Of a stretch of DNA of 64,000 nucleotides, positions 54,445-63,233 are shown piece by piece. Each line of letters opens with the position of its first letter. Position 1 is the first letter of the stretch. Source of the DNA: Wandonia haliotis. Lineage in GTDB: Bacteria; Bacteroidota; Bacteroidia; Flavobacteriales_D; Crocinitomicaceae. The translations under genes and the position numbers were made by a program. The notes beneath the pieces were generated by a model that had not been told where the DNA came from, ran no database searches, and worked only from the letters and a program-made list of their open reading frames with translations. The stretch lies in contig NZ_BAAAFH010000011.1 of NCBI RefSeq assembly GCF_039523435.1, forward strand, positions 682,001-746,000, given 5' to 3'.

Positions 54445-54951
54445 ATGATGGGTAGCAAATTACTTCAAATGGCAGGTTGGAGAATGCTAACAGTTGTTGG
54501 TGTTCTCCTGCTACTTGCCTGTAAGAAAGAGGTTTCTACATCAACACCCGAATTGCTTACCAGGTGGGATAAGATTGAAGGGAACTACAAGGTGTATGAT
54601 ACCCTTGGTGAATTTTTGTACGATCTGAATATTGTGCACGTCCCGCACCCGGAAAATGAAACCATTGATTCACTGCGGTTTGAAAATTTCGATGGAGAGT
54701 TTACGTTCACAGCTAAGCAAGAGAATTTTGCAAATATGCCTATGTATGTCAGAATTGGAGTTCATAATATTTTATTTGATACACAAAATAGACGTTGGAA
54801 ATTAGGAGGAGCTGCTTATGAACATTACAATCAATTTGAAAAAGATACCATCCGTTTGCGCTTCCAAAAAACAAACATTAATTATTACATAGAAGATAGT
54901 ACACCTTACTTTGAATGTGATTGCAAACAAATTGCCGTAAAACAGCATTGA
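54445..54951 (+). CDS. Tandem lipoprotein 2
   Basis: A 168-residue lipoprotein starting MMGSKLLQMAGWRMLTVVG, with lipobox LLLLAC. The mature part differs from its neighbours in the first half (STSTPELLTRWDKIEGN) but keeps KVYDTLGEFLYDLNIVH, DSLRFENFDGEFTF and TIRLRFQKTNINYYIED. The start is 5 bases after the stop of copy 1. Confidence 0.8.
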   Translation: MMGSKLLQMAGWRMLTVVGVLLLLACKKEVSTSTPELLTRWDKIEGNYKVYDTLGEFLYDLNIVHVPHPENETIDSLRFENFDGEFTFTAKQENFANMPMYVRIGVHNILFDTQNRRWKLGGAAYEHYNQFEKDTIRLRFQKTNINYYIEDSTPYFECDCKQIAVKQH

Positions 54952-54956
54952 TCAAC

Positions 54957-55475
54957 ATGATGGGTAGCAAATCACTTCAAATGGCAGGTAGGAGAATGCT
55001 GACAGTTGTTGGTGTTCTCCTGCTTCTTGCCTGTACAAAAGAAGTCCCTACGATTACCCCTCCCGTAGATGAATGGGTACAAAGGAACCAAATATCAGGA
55101 GAATATAAGGTGTATGACACATTGGGGAATTATTTGTACATGATGCAAATCACAAGAATAAAGGATTATTCTACTAATTATTCCATTGCTGATTCCTTGC
55201 GCTTTGAAAATTTCGATGACGAGTTTTCATTTACAGTTGCTCAGTATAAGTGGGCAAACCATGTAATGGGGGTTAGTATAGGCAGTCATGATACGCTGTT
55301 TGATGCAAATCACAAACGTTGGAAATTGTGGGGTGTACTTTTTGATGACTACAATACCTTTAAAAATGATACCATCCGTTTGCGCTTCCAAAAAACCAAT
55401 ATCAATTACTGGATGGAAGATCTGGTACCTTATTACCATTGCATTTGCAAACAGGTTGCCGTAAAACAGCATTGA
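54957..55475 (+). CDS. Tandem lipoprotein 3
   Basis: A 172-residue lipoprotein. The signal is the same as copy 2, with lipobox LLLLAC. The mature N-terminal half is nearly identical to copies 1 and 4 (TKEVPTITPPVDEWVQRNQ, YMMQITRIKD), and the middle differs (HDTLFDANHKRWKLWGVLF). It ends CICKQVAVKQH. Confidence 0.8.
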   Translation: MMGSKSLQMAGRRMLTVVGVLLLLACTKEVPTITPPVDEWVQRNQISGEYKVYDTLGNYLYMMQITRIKDYSTNYSIADSLRFENFDDEFSFTVAQYKWANHVMGVSIGSHDTLFDANHKRWKLWGVLFDDYNTFKNDTIRLRFQKTNINYWMEDLVPYYHCICKQVAVKQH

Positions 55476-55480
55476 TCAAC

Positions 55481-55999
55481 ATGATGGGTAGCAAATTACT
55501 TCAAATGGCAGGTAGGAGAATACTAACAGCTGTTAGTGTTCTCCTGCTACTTGCCTGTACAAAAGAAGTCCCTACGATTACCCCTCCCGTAGATGAATGG
55601 GTACAAAGAAACCAAATATCGGGAGAATATAAGGTGTATGACACATTGGGAAACTATTTGTACATGATGCAAATCACAAGAATAAAGGATTATTCTACTA
55701 ATTATTCCATTGCTGATTCCTTGCGCTTTGAAAATTTCGATGACGAGTTTTCATTTACAGTTGCTCAGTATAAGTGGGCAAACTATGTAATGGGAATTAG
55801 AATAGGTAGTCATGATACGCTGTATGATGGTAATAATAAACGTTGGAGGTTAGGAAGTGCACTTTATGAAGACTATAATAACTATAGCAATGACACAATC
55901 CGTTTGCGCTTCCAAAAAACCAATATCAATTACTGGATAGAAGATGTCGTACCTTACTATGCTTGTGATTGCAAACAAATTGCCGTAAAACAGCATTGA
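55481..55999 (+). CDS. Tandem lipoprotein 4
   Basis: A 172-residue lipoprotein, with signal MMGSKLLQMAGRRILTAVS and lipobox LLLLAC. The first half is almost identical to copy 3, including DYSTNYSIADSLRFENFDDE. The second half diverges (HDTLYDGNNKRWRLGSALYE). It ends CDCKQIAVKQH. Confidence 0.8.
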   Translation: MMGSKLLQMAGRRILTAVSVLLLLACTKEVPTITPPVDEWVQRNQISGEYKVYDTLGNYLYMMQITRIKDYSTNYSIADSLRFENFDDEFSFTVAQYKWANYVMGIRIGSHDTLYDGNNKRWRLGSALYEDYNNYSNDTIRLRFQKTNINYWIEDVVPYYACDCKQIAVKQH

Positions 56000-56004
56000 T
56001 CAAC

Positions 56005-56517
56005 ATGATGGGTAGCAAATTACTTCAAATGGTAGGTAGGAGAATGCTAACAGTTGTTGGTGTTCTCTTGCTACTTGCCTGTAAGAAAGAAATTGCTCCT
56101 ATTACGGCTTCCATCGCAGAACCCTGGATGAAATTTATTGGAGAATACAAAGTATATGACACCATGGGAGTCTATTTATATGATATGGAAATTGTTCACA
56201 AGGAGTATAGTTTTCCAAATGGAGGGCATGGAGATTCTATTTACTTACAAAACTTTGATAATAACTTTAATCTATCCTTTACATATACTAATCAAAACCC
56301 AAATGATTTTCTTCCTTTTGGTTTTTATGATTCGATTAAAGGAATTACAGATAATAAAACGTGGCAAATATATAATGAAGGAGGTGGAAATAACAACAGG
56401 TTAATTAATGACACGTTATACCTCACATTTGAAAAGACCAATATCAGTTACTGGATGCAGGATCTGGTACCTTATTACCATTGCATTTGCAAGCAGATTG
56501 CCGTAAAACAGCATTGA
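56005..56517 (+). CDS. Tandem lipoprotein 5
   Basis: A 170-residue lipoprotein and the most divergent copy. The signal and lipobox are as in the others (LLLLACKKEIAPITAS). The mature part keeps EYKVYDTMGVYLYDMEIVH, but DSIYLQNFDNNFNLSF replaces DSLRFENFDDEFSF and the middle is unrelated. The end returns to the array consensus (EKTNISYWMQD, CICKQIAVKQH). Confidence 0.8.
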   Translation: MMGSKLLQMVGRRMLTVVGVLLLLACKKEIAPITASIAEPWMKFIGEYKVYDTMGVYLYDMEIVHKEYSFPNGGHGDSIYLQNFDNNFNLSFTYTNQNPNDFLPFGFYDSIKGITDNKTWQIYNEGGGNNNRLINDTLYLTFEKTNISYWMQDLVPYYHCICKQIAVKQH

Positions 56518-56522
56518 TCAAC

Positions 56523-56588
56523 ATGATGGGAGGTGTTCTACATCAAATGATCGGTAGGATAATGCTAATATTTACAGGCATCCTCTGA
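56523..56588 (+). pseudogene. Truncated sixth lipoprotein unit
   Basis: A 21-codon remnant, MMGGVLHQMIGRIMLIFTG then a TGA, matches the signal peptide of the array units (MMGSKLLQMAGRRMLTVVG). Nothing of the mature protein is left. Confidence 0.8.
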
Positions 56589-56672
56589 CACTTCCATGTC
56601 GAAATAATTTACCCATTTTTATTTACAAAAACACACTGTGGGCTTTTCCTGATAATTGATTATCATTTTCTT

Positions 56673-57362
56673 TTACTTGTTAATCTGTGCGAAGAAATGA
56701 TTTCTATACGTATCTGAAATGGGAATAAGTTGATCCGAAATTTTGATTCGACTTCGTTCGATTTCGTCTATTTTACTAATCGCAACCATATACGATTTAT
56801 GTACCCGACAAATCATATTAGCAGGAATAAGTTGCTCCAATTCTGAAAAGCTTTGAAGTGTCATAATCCGTTTATTACTCGTATGTATTCTTCTGTAATC
56901 TCGCATTCCTTCGATATACAGGATTTCATCCAGATTAATTTTTTCCAGTCGGTTTTCTGTTTTTACGAAAATATATTTGCTCGTCACCCCATTAGACGGA
57001 ACCGTATTTTTGTCGTAGATTTTGTTTACAGCCTGTAAAAACCGTTCAAATGAAAATGGCTTCAATAAATAATCTGTAACATGGAGTTCATATCCCTTTA
57101 AGGCATATTCCGAATAAGCTGTTGTAAGGATTACGTGACAGTCCAAATTTGTATTTTCAAGTAGCTCAATACCTGAAAGCTCATCCATATTGATGTCCAG
57201 AAAAAGTAAATCTACTTTATTCGACTTCAAAAACGCCAACCCTTCCAGGGCATTATCAAATGTCCTGAGCAAATTTAAAAAAGGTATTTTCTCAACAAAA
57301 CCTTTGGTTTTTTCTAAAGCCAAAGGTTCGTCTTCAATAATGATACAAGAATACTTAATCAT
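56673..57362 (-). CDS. LytTR family response regulator
   Basis: A 229-residue cytoplasmic regulator. The receiver domain has acidic residues ED at 10-11, the phosphoacceptor Asp56 in LLFLDINMDELSG, and the conserved Lys in YLLKPFSF. The C-terminal LytTR DNA-binding domain (about 130-229) has YIEGMRDYRRIHT and CRVHKSYMVAI. Its start overlaps the kinase stop by 8 bases, so the two form one operon and one phosphorelay. Confidence 0.93.
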   Translation of the reverse strand: MIKYSCIIIEDEPLALEKTKGFVEKIPFLNLLRTFDNALEGLAFLKSNKVDLLFLDINMDELSGIELLENTNLDCHVILTTAYSEYALKGYELHVTDYLLKPFSFERFLQAVNKIYDKNTVPSNGVTSKYIFVKTENRLEKINLDEILYIEGMRDYRRIHTSNKRIMTLQSFSELEQLIPANMICRVHKSYMVAISKIDEIERSRIKISDQLIPISDTYRNHFFAQINK

Positions 57363-58392
57363 TCGTCAAAGTTAATTTTACACCGTAACAATTGTCCTGA
57401 TCTGTAATTACTAAGCTGTGCCTTTCCGGATACAAAAGCGCAATTCTTTTTCGAATCAAATCATTTCCTAAACCATTGTTTTCCAGAAGTAAATCATTGT
57501 TTTTACTGTATTTGTTTTCGCACGCAAAAACAATCTTTTCATCTTGTACTATTAACGAAATAGTTATGGCTTCATCCATTTTTTTATTGTGCGTATGTTT
57601 AAACGCATTTTCAACAAAGGGAATCAGGATCATGGGTGCAATCATTTGATGTCCTATTTTTCCGCTTACCGTAAAGCGCACAAAATTATCATTGGCGGTT
57701 CTTGTTTTTTGCAAGGCGATATACTTTTCCATGTATTCAATTTCCTTTGACAAAGCAATTTGTTCTGTTTTAGTTTCAAAAAGCATAAAGCGAAGAATAT
57801 CCGACAGTTTATTTAAATACTCAGACGCAACCTGCTGGTCTTTGAGTATTAACGCATCAATATTGTTTATCGTATTGAATAAAAAATGTGGATCTAACTG
57901 CGCTTTCACCAATGCGAGTTCTATCTGATGATTTTTTACAATAAGCTCTTCTTTCAATTTGATTTCATCATACCATGTGATGAAGCCTTTAATGATAATA
58001 CTCATCACTCCCGCAACGAATCCAACAAGCGACATAGTTGCAATTTCTGAAAGAAAAGAATTAACACCTCCTTTAAATAGGATACCTGAACCTAAAAATA
58101 AGCTCAACATCAGGCCGCCAACAAAAGCAGCACTAACAGAAAACAATGCTCCGTAGACCAACGAAGGTCCTATTTTTTTTGTTTTTATGTATTTCGGAAA
58201 GAGATACCAATAGAACAAATAAAACGTGATCAAAGAAGGTAACAGGACAAATGAAAATCCTACTTTGATAATGTATTCAGGGCTAATGCCTGAAGAAAAT
58301 CCAGTCGTTGCAGCGGCAACAATAACAAATAACAGTAAAAGGTAGGCAATCCAAAACCCCACATGAATAACAAAAACAACTGACTTTTTCAT
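57355..58392 (-). CDS. LytS-type sensor histidine kinase
   Basis: A 345-residue inner-membrane kinase. Four membrane segments lie in the first 150 residues. The His_kinase domain follows with QLDPHFLFNTINNID, whose His is the phosphorylated residue. The ATPase part has PFVENAFKH (N box) and NGLGNDLIRKR (G box). It has no sensory domain beyond the membrane part. The ATG at 58392 (MKKSVVF) is used, not one 126 bases upstream. It pairs with the LytTR regulator. The signal is unknown. Confidence 0.9.
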   Translation of the reverse strand: MKKSVVFVIHVGFWIAYLLLLFVIVAAATTGFSSGISPEYIIKVGFSFVLLPSLITFYLFYWYLFPKYIKTKKIGPSLVYGALFSVSAAFVGGLMLSLFLGSGILFKGGVNSFLSEIATMSLVGFVAGVMSIIIKGFITWYDEIKLKEELIVKNHQIELALVKAQLDPHFLFNTINNIDALILKDQQVASEYLNKLSDILRFMLFETKTEQIALSKEIEYMEKYIALQKTRTANDNFVRFTVSGKIGHQMIAPMILIPFVENAFKHTHNKKMDEAITISLIVQDEKIVFACENKYSKNNDLLLENNGLGNDLIRKRIALLYPERHSLVITDQDNCYGVKLTLTND

Positions 58393-58451
58393 ACTAAACA
58401 AATTTAATGAGTATTGACAGAAGCAAAATTCATGGTTTGTCCTTATTACAA

Positions 58452-58459
58452 CAAACGTA
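58452..58459 (-). promoter_or_regulatory. -7 promoter element for the LytS/LytTR pair
   Basis: TACGTTTG on the minus strand matches TAnnTTTG, 60 bases upstream of the chosen start and downstream of the longer frame's first codon, which favours the start at 58392. Confidence 0.45.
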
Positions 58460-58603
58460 TTATGCAAAACGGGTAATTTCATCTGCAAAATAGAAAATAG
58501 CATCAGATTTCTACTCACTCATCTTTGTTTTATGTCTTCATTTTATCACTAAAATTGCTCTTGTTTTCCTATAATGGTATACGTTCGGTTTTTCTTTTAG
58601 ATT

Positions 58604-59101
58604 TTAGTTCGGTGAGTTAAGCCCCATTCTGTTCCCTTCCGAATCAAGGAATATGGCAAAATACCCACTATCATCTGCATGAGCTGTTTTAGGCACTATT
58701 ATTTGTCCGCCATTTTCCACTACTCTGTCAAGAACAACCTGTAGATCTTCTCCTGCGTTCAGATACATTGTTACGCCTTCTGCTGAAGGTTTATATCCGT
58801 CCGACTGGATCAGTATGCCTGTTACCACTTGCTCTTCATACGGCAAAATCCCCATTTGCATACCTTCGACATCCATTTTTTCAATTTTAAGGTCCAATAC
58901 TCCCTGATAAAAATGGATTGCCCGTGAAATATCCGTTGCCGGAATTTCAAACATTGAAACGTAACTGTTCATTTTTTTTACTTTTGAATTGGTTAAAAGA
59001 TCCTTTGTCGCTGCCTCAGAATTTATCTTCTCCGGATTGTTACACGCAACAAGACACATCCCAGAAACTATCACAACCTGAATTATTCTTTTGATCAGCA
59101 T
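58604..59101 (-). CDS. VOC-domain lipoprotein
   Basis: A 165-residue exported protein. The signal ends in the lipobox CLVAC (Cys20), followed by a short linker and one vicinal-oxygen-chelate domain (MFEIPATDISRAIHFYQGVL, GILPYEEQVVTGILIQ, FAIFLDSEGNRMGLNS). VOC proteins are mostly cytoplasmic, so the lipoprotein signal is unusual. Cytoplasmic relatives start at the equivalent of MNSYVSMFE. A -7 element is at 59128-59135. Confidence 0.78.
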   Translation of the reverse strand: MLIKRIIQVVIVSGMCLVACNNPEKINSEAATKDLLTNSKVKKMNSYVSMFEIPATDISRAIHFYQGVLDLKIEKMDVEGMQMGILPYEEQVVTGILIQSDGYKPSAEGVTMYLNAGEDLQVVLDRVVENGGQIIVPKTAHADDSGYFAIFLDSEGNRMGLNSPN

Positions 59102-59127
59102 TACTCCTATTTATTTTGATTCAGGTG

Positions 59128-59135
59128 CAAATGTA
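59128..59135 (-). promoter_or_regulatory. -7 promoter element for the VOC lipoprotein gene
   Basis: TACATTTG on the minus strand matches TAnnTTTG, 27 bases upstream of the ATG at 59101. Confidence 0.5.
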
Positions 59136-59180
59136 CAGGTCAGAAACCAGGCAAAATAGTAGAAATGCGACACAGCAAAC

Positions 59181-59996
59181 TTACTTGTAGAAAAGTGCCG
59201 ATAATGCCATCTGCTCATTTCCCAAAAATTCCTTTGGCGTGATTCCGACAAAGTCTTTAAAATCTTTGATAAAGTGATTTTGATCGAAATAATCACTCTC
59301 ATAAGCAATACTTGTGAGTGTTTCTGATTTTTTGTTGAGTAACAAACTTAATGTTGCTTGCAGTCGGATAGCTTTGCTTAATTGTTTGGGACTGATACCT
59401 ATTTGTTTTTTAAAATGTCTTTCCAGCTGTCTTCTCTTCGAAACATCACCTTTCAAAATCGCATGTATGGGAGTTGTTCCATTAGTTTTGAGCAACGTAT
59501 CAACGGTTGATTCTACGATCGTACTAATTGTATTTTTTTCATTGAGTTTTTTCAGAAGAAAGGACTCGATAATATCAATTCTTTCCTGACTGTCATTTGC
59601 CTGAATCATTTGCCGCTCTAATTCATCGGTTTCTTCGGATTCGAAAAGTTCTGAAATAGGTGTTTCCCTGTCAACCAGGTTTTCAAGAGCTGTTTTTATG
59701 AAGTTTGCGAACCCGACAGGATAGAAACAGATTGCGAAGGTGTCAACATCACCAACGGGTAAGATGTCAAATGATTTTGTTCTTTGTCCCATTAGCATTG
59801 CATCAGGATGAAGGACAAAATCAGTTTCCGAAGTAAATCTTTTAATCTTATCTCCAAAATTAAACGTCATTTCGATACAACCATCGGGCACTATTTTTTG
59901 CTTTTGATTGTTCGGGTCAAAAGGCACTTCCAATGTCCAATAGAATTTGACGATGGATGCTAAATCTTTATGTGGTTTATATGTCTTGTAGTTCAT
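59181..59996 (-). CDS. AraC family transcriptional regulator
   Basis: A 271-residue DNA-binding protein. The N-terminal 100 residues (YKPHKDLASIVKFYWTLEV, IVPDGCIEMTFNFGD) match the DUF6597-type ligand domain. The C-terminal double helix-turn-helix has SKRRQLERHFKKQIGISPKQ and YFDQNHFIKDFKDFVGITP. It lies upstream of the VOC lipoprotein gene on the same strand and may control it. Ligand unknown. Confidence 0.92.
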   Translation of the reverse strand: MNYKTYKPHKDLASIVKFYWTLEVPFDPNNQKQKIVPDGCIEMTFNFGDKIKRFTSETDFVLHPDAMLMGQRTKSFDILPVGDVDTFAICFYPVGFANFIKTALENLVDRETPISELFESEETDELERQMIQANDSQERIDIIESFLLKKLNEKNTISTIVESTVDTLLKTNGTTPIHAILKGDVSKRRQLERHFKKQIGISPKQLSKAIRLQATLSLLLNKKSETLTSIAYESDYFDQNHFIKDFKDFVGITPKEFLGNEQMALSALFYK

Positions 59997-60159
59997 CTAT
60001 CCAAGATATTTCATCGGGGCACGTATAATGAAACTAAGAGATCCTACTTGTTTCTATACTCTCCTCATCTGACAGCGACCGGCTTTGGAAAACCCTGTAG
60101 ATTCCCCAGGCACAGACTGACCAGACCCTATTTATACATGCTATTAACAACAGTTATTT

Positions 60160-61245
60160 TTAGTTCACCCAGGGTTCTTTGTCTTTCGCATTCACGAATT
60201 TTTCTCCATCAAAAATACACATACCCTGCCAGGTTCCGAACCAGAGTTGTCCTTTGTTATCTTCAAAAATACTCTGAACAACATTTGAAGTTAATCCGTT
60301 TTCGGTTGTGAACTGGTTGAAATTTATGCCATCATATCGGTAAACACCATAACCTTCAGCCGTAAACCAAATGTTCCCCTGACTGTCTTCGTAAAAATTA
60401 TACGCTTCTACACCTGCAATAGTGCCATCTTGAGTGAAGTTGGTGTACGTTTCACCATCAAATTTGCTCACACCGCCATAAAAAGTTCCAATCCAAATAT
60501 TTCCTTGTTTGTCTTCTAAAATATCCGCAACATGATTATCAGTAAGTTTATTGTCAGCTGTCAAATGAATGAATTCTTCCTTTTGGAATTTAAAAATTCC
60601 ATTTCCATCAGTAACAAACCACATATTTTCATTCCTGTCTTCTAAGATTTTAAAAACCAGTTTGTCAGATAGCATAGGATTTGCATTTTCAACTCTTGAA
60701 ATCGGTAACGAAAAAGATCTAAATTCCTCCCCGTTAAAATAACGAACCCCTCCTGTCGACCCAACCCAAACAAGTCCTTTTTTGTCAATTGTTACTCCCC
60801 AAATCTCTTCCTTCTGCACTCCTTCTTCTTTTGAAAAATTTGTAAACTCTTTACCATCGTATTTTAGGAGTCCCTCAGATGTTCCAAACCACAAATTACC
60901 TGCTTTATCTTCTACAATCTCCAAAACCCTAAAATGAGGGCTGATTCCTGCAATTGCGATTTTTTCAAGTAGTTGTCCATCATAGCGTATAATTCCATCT
61001 CCATTTGTTCCAAACCAATAGTTTCCTTTTTTGTCCTGGTACATCGTTCTTACAAACTCTCTTACCATTCCATTTAGGTTGGTGTGAATTTGAGGAAATG
61101 TCGTGTTTTGGTGTAAAACGATTGGCTGGAGAGTTACTTCATTTTCTTTTATATCAGAAATAGTTTTTTCTTTCACTTGTCCCGTACACAAAGTGATTTG
61201 AATAGTCATCAGAACGAAGGTTACATACTTTGCTTTTAGCATCAT
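60160..61245 (-). CDS. Secreted seven-bladed two-component-regulator-type propeller, no kinase
   Basis: A 361-residue exported protein. The signal peptide (MMLKAKYVTFVLMTIQITLC) is followed by seven reg_prop blades of about 43 residues with the xDxxGNxWFGTxxGxxxYDG signature (for example YQDKKGNYWFGTNGDGI, LEDKQGNIWIGTFYGG, FEDNKGQLWFGTWQGM). In hybrid two-component sensors this propeller is the periplasmic sensor. Here the protein ends after the last blade with no membrane segment or kinase. The ATG at 61245 is chosen to give the signal peptide. Confidence 0.85.
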   Translation of the reverse strand: MMLKAKYVTFVLMTIQITLCTGQVKEKTISDIKENEVTLQPIVLHQNTTFPQIHTNLNGMVREFVRTMYQDKKGNYWFGTNGDGIIRYDGQLLEKIAIAGISPHFRVLEIVEDKAGNLWFGTSEGLLKYDGKEFTNFSKEEGVQKEEIWGVTIDKKGLVWVGSTGGVRYFNGEEFRSFSLPISRVENANPMLSDKLVFKILEDRNENMWFVTDGNGIFKFQKEEFIHLTADNKLTDNHVADILEDKQGNIWIGTFYGGVSKFDGETYTNFTQDGTIAGVEAYNFYEDSQGNIWFTAEGYGVYRYDGINFNQFTTENGLTSNVVQSIFEDNKGQLWFGTWQGMCIFDGEKFVNAKDKEPWVN

Positions 61246-61291
61246 CTTATCACTTATTTTTATCCTAATAACGGTTTCGGGGCGATCATTA

Positions 61292-61804
61292 TTACTTATT
61301 TGTATCACCCGTATTTTTTACTGCTGATTTAGCTTTTTGACTTCTCATTTGTACTATTTCCCTTCTCAGAAAATAGTAGTTGTTTTTTAGCTCATTTTCT
61401 CCATCATAAATAGTAAAAGGAATTTCATTTCCTATTGCAATAGGCTCAATAAGATATAGACAATAGTTAGTATACGAATTTCGATTATAACTCGGCACAA
61501 AATGAGAGTATTCTACTATGTTAAAAACATTGGTCAATTTCGTTGTATAACACACATTTTTACCTCGGATAATTATCAAATCTTTTTCTTGATTATATTG
61601 AATTATCCACTTTCTTTTTGAAAGAAAATAAACAGTAAAAGTTAGTCCTGAAAAAACAATAGACAAAACTATCAATACTAAATTCAACCTGAACAATAAT
61701 AAAATCAAACAACTTACCCCTACTACTCCCGGAATGACAGCTATTAATTTATCATTTCTAATTGTATCTGATATGGATTTTGTCATTGCTATATACCTAG
61801 CCAT
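61292..61804 (-). CDS. Two-span membrane protein, unknown function
   Basis: A 170-residue protein with two membrane segments (about 22-39 and 41-60), then about 110 residues with a PH-like beta pattern (KDLIIIRGKNVCYTTKLTNV, FNIVEYSHFVPSYN). It resembles small bacterial PH-domain membrane proteins. Function unknown. It lies upstream of the propeller gene on the same strand. An ATG at 61786 is an alternative start. Confidence 0.6.
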   Translation of the reverse strand: MARYIAMTKSISDTIRNDKLIAVIPGVVGVSCLILLLFRLNLVLIVLSIVFSGLTFTVYFLSKRKWIIQYNQEKDLIIIRGKNVCYTTKLTNVFNIVEYSHFVPSYNRNSYTNYCLYLIEPIAIGNEIPFTIYDGENELKNNYYFLRREIVQMRSQKAKSAVKNTGDTNK

Positions 61805-61820
61805 TTTTCAGTAAACATAT

Positions 61821-62207
61821 TTACTTTAATTTATAATATCTTTTTGGGTAAGTAGTCCCCATTTCTTTTATATTCAATATTAGTATCTCTTTAGATATCA
61901 ATTCATATTTAATACTATCACGCTCCTTTAGAATAGGATGTTCAGGTCCAATTATAAAATTATCATGAATGTGATAAGTTCTTTCATATGGCTCATTATC
62001 TTTTATATAAAAAGTAAAAGTTTTTTCAGTAAAAACCACTTTAGGAGTAGATCCTTCAACGCCAGGATTTAACTGTTGCCATTCTCCAATTAATTTATTG
62101 GCTTCATGTTGCTCAACTTTTAGAAGTTCATTATCCTTTTTAGAACTATAGCTACTACACCCAAGAAATAAAATGGTAATTAAAATTAGATTAGTTGATT
62201 TCTTCAT
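61821..62207 (-). CDS. Small lipocalin-like lipoprotein
   Basis: A 128-residue lipoprotein (ITILFLGCSS, Cys17). The mature part has the lipocalin-like start LIGEWQQLNPGVEGSTPKVV and ends with paired strands (IKEMGTTYPKRYYKLK). The ligand is unknown. It is 16 bases upstream of the membrane protein gene, so the two may be co-transcribed. Confidence 0.7.
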   Translation of the reverse strand: MKKSTNLILITILFLGCSSYSSKKDNELLKVEQHEANKLIGEWQQLNPGVEGSTPKVVFTEKTFTFYIKDNEPYERTYHIHDNFIIGPEHPILKERDSIKYELISKEILILNIKEMGTTYPKRYYKLK

Positions 62208-62507
62208 CTGTTTCCAAACTAGTTCATATATAAAGCGTATATTATACGCACTTGTTTTTATTTATACCTAATGTTCTATTCGACTAATCAAACGATGAAC
62301 TACTAATGGACAAAAGTGATATTTACGTGATCACATAATTTTCCCAGTCTCCTGCCACTCGCCTATAGCCCAAATCCCACCATTTTCCGTAAGTTCACTT
62401 TCGTTGTAACCAGCACAGAACGGTCGAAAATACTACTTTCTTCCATTATTAACAATTTATACGCTTACACAAATAATTTCACCGGAGCTGTTCAGCTCAG
62501 TAGTTTT
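62208..62507. other. 300-base intergenic region
   Basis: I see no gene. One minus-strand frame (FCAGYNESELTENGGIWAIG) is short, has no start and no family resemblance. An 18-base stretch near 62413-62430 nearly repeats one near 63068-63085. Confidence 0.4.
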
Positions 62508-63005
62508 TTACAGATCCCGAACATCCTTTGTAGTATAGTTTTTTATTGCTGATAAATCAAAATCGTTTTCCGTTATAAAAGTAGCGTCTATTTGTTTGAT
62601 TGCTCCTGTCGGTCTAAGCGACAACAAGTCACTATCGTCTTGTAATTCTTTTTTAAAAGCATCCCTATTTTCTGCACAACCAAGAATTATCCAGGGAAAA
62701 CCATATTCGGTCTGCTGGTAAAAAACAGATAACCTGAATTGTCCCTTATCCGATAACAGTTCATCACCTATTGGTATCTCTTGTAACTCACCAAGAAATT
62801 CAATTTGTATAGCTCTTACATGATTATTGATATATAAATCTAGTATTAATCGTCTTTTTTCTGCTTCGATTTGATTTGCTATCTCCTCCTGTCCTTGATC
62901 TGCATTGGAATAACCTGGTTTTTCTGTTCGTAATAGTAGATAATCAATGCTATCATCAGGTAAAATCAGCTTATAAAGACTAAATATTTCTAATAAAATT
63001 GCCAT
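62508..63005 (-). CDS. Hypothetical protein
   Basis: A 165-residue soluble alpha/beta protein. It starts MAILLEIFSLYKLILPDDS. The middle reads GDELLSDKGQFRLSVFYQQ and TEYGFPWIILGCAENRDAFK, and the end is ITENDFDLSAIKNYTTKDV. The pattern of a small regulatory or immunity-like protein fits, but no family is recognised. Confidence 0.6.
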   Translation of the reverse strand: MAILLEIFSLYKLILPDDSIDYLLLRTEKPGYSNADQGQEEIANQIEAEKRRLILDLYINNHVRAIQIEFLGELQEIPIGDELLSDKGQFRLSVFYQQTEYGFPWIILGCAENRDAFKKELQDDSDLLSLRPTGAIKQIDATFITENDFDLSAIKNYTTKDVRDL

Positions 63006-63233
63006 ATATTATAATTGCCACGAACCAGTATGTCGACCTTTATGATCTCATAACTATCTCGCAGCAATCGAAAATACTATTTTCTTGTATTAGTTGCCTG
63101 CTTTTTGTTTGCTTCCGGTTGGAACGACCTTGAATTTGTTTAAAAAACTTTTAAGGAAAGCATAAAAACAGCCCAACCAATCTCCCAATTGAGCTTTTCT
63201 TAAGATTTTGGCAGGATCATGAAATGATTCTTT

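Larger units (their letters stand above)
54409..56588 (+). repeat. Tandem array of lipoprotein units, period 512-524 bp
   Basis: The start codons of copies 2-5 and of a truncated sixth unit are at 54445, 54957, 55481, 56005 and 56523. Each junction carries the same sequence across the stop and the next start (GCCGTAAAACAGCATTGATC then AACATGATGGG). Ends are near-identical and middles vary, as expected from unequal crossing-over and gene conversion. Confidence 0.9.

Noticed and set aside
62413..63085. Near-repeat TCGAAAATACTA...TTTCTT at 62413-62430 and 63068-63085
   Set aside because: Only about 18 bases with no terminal repeats, coding remnant or further copies; likely chance in AT-rich DNA.
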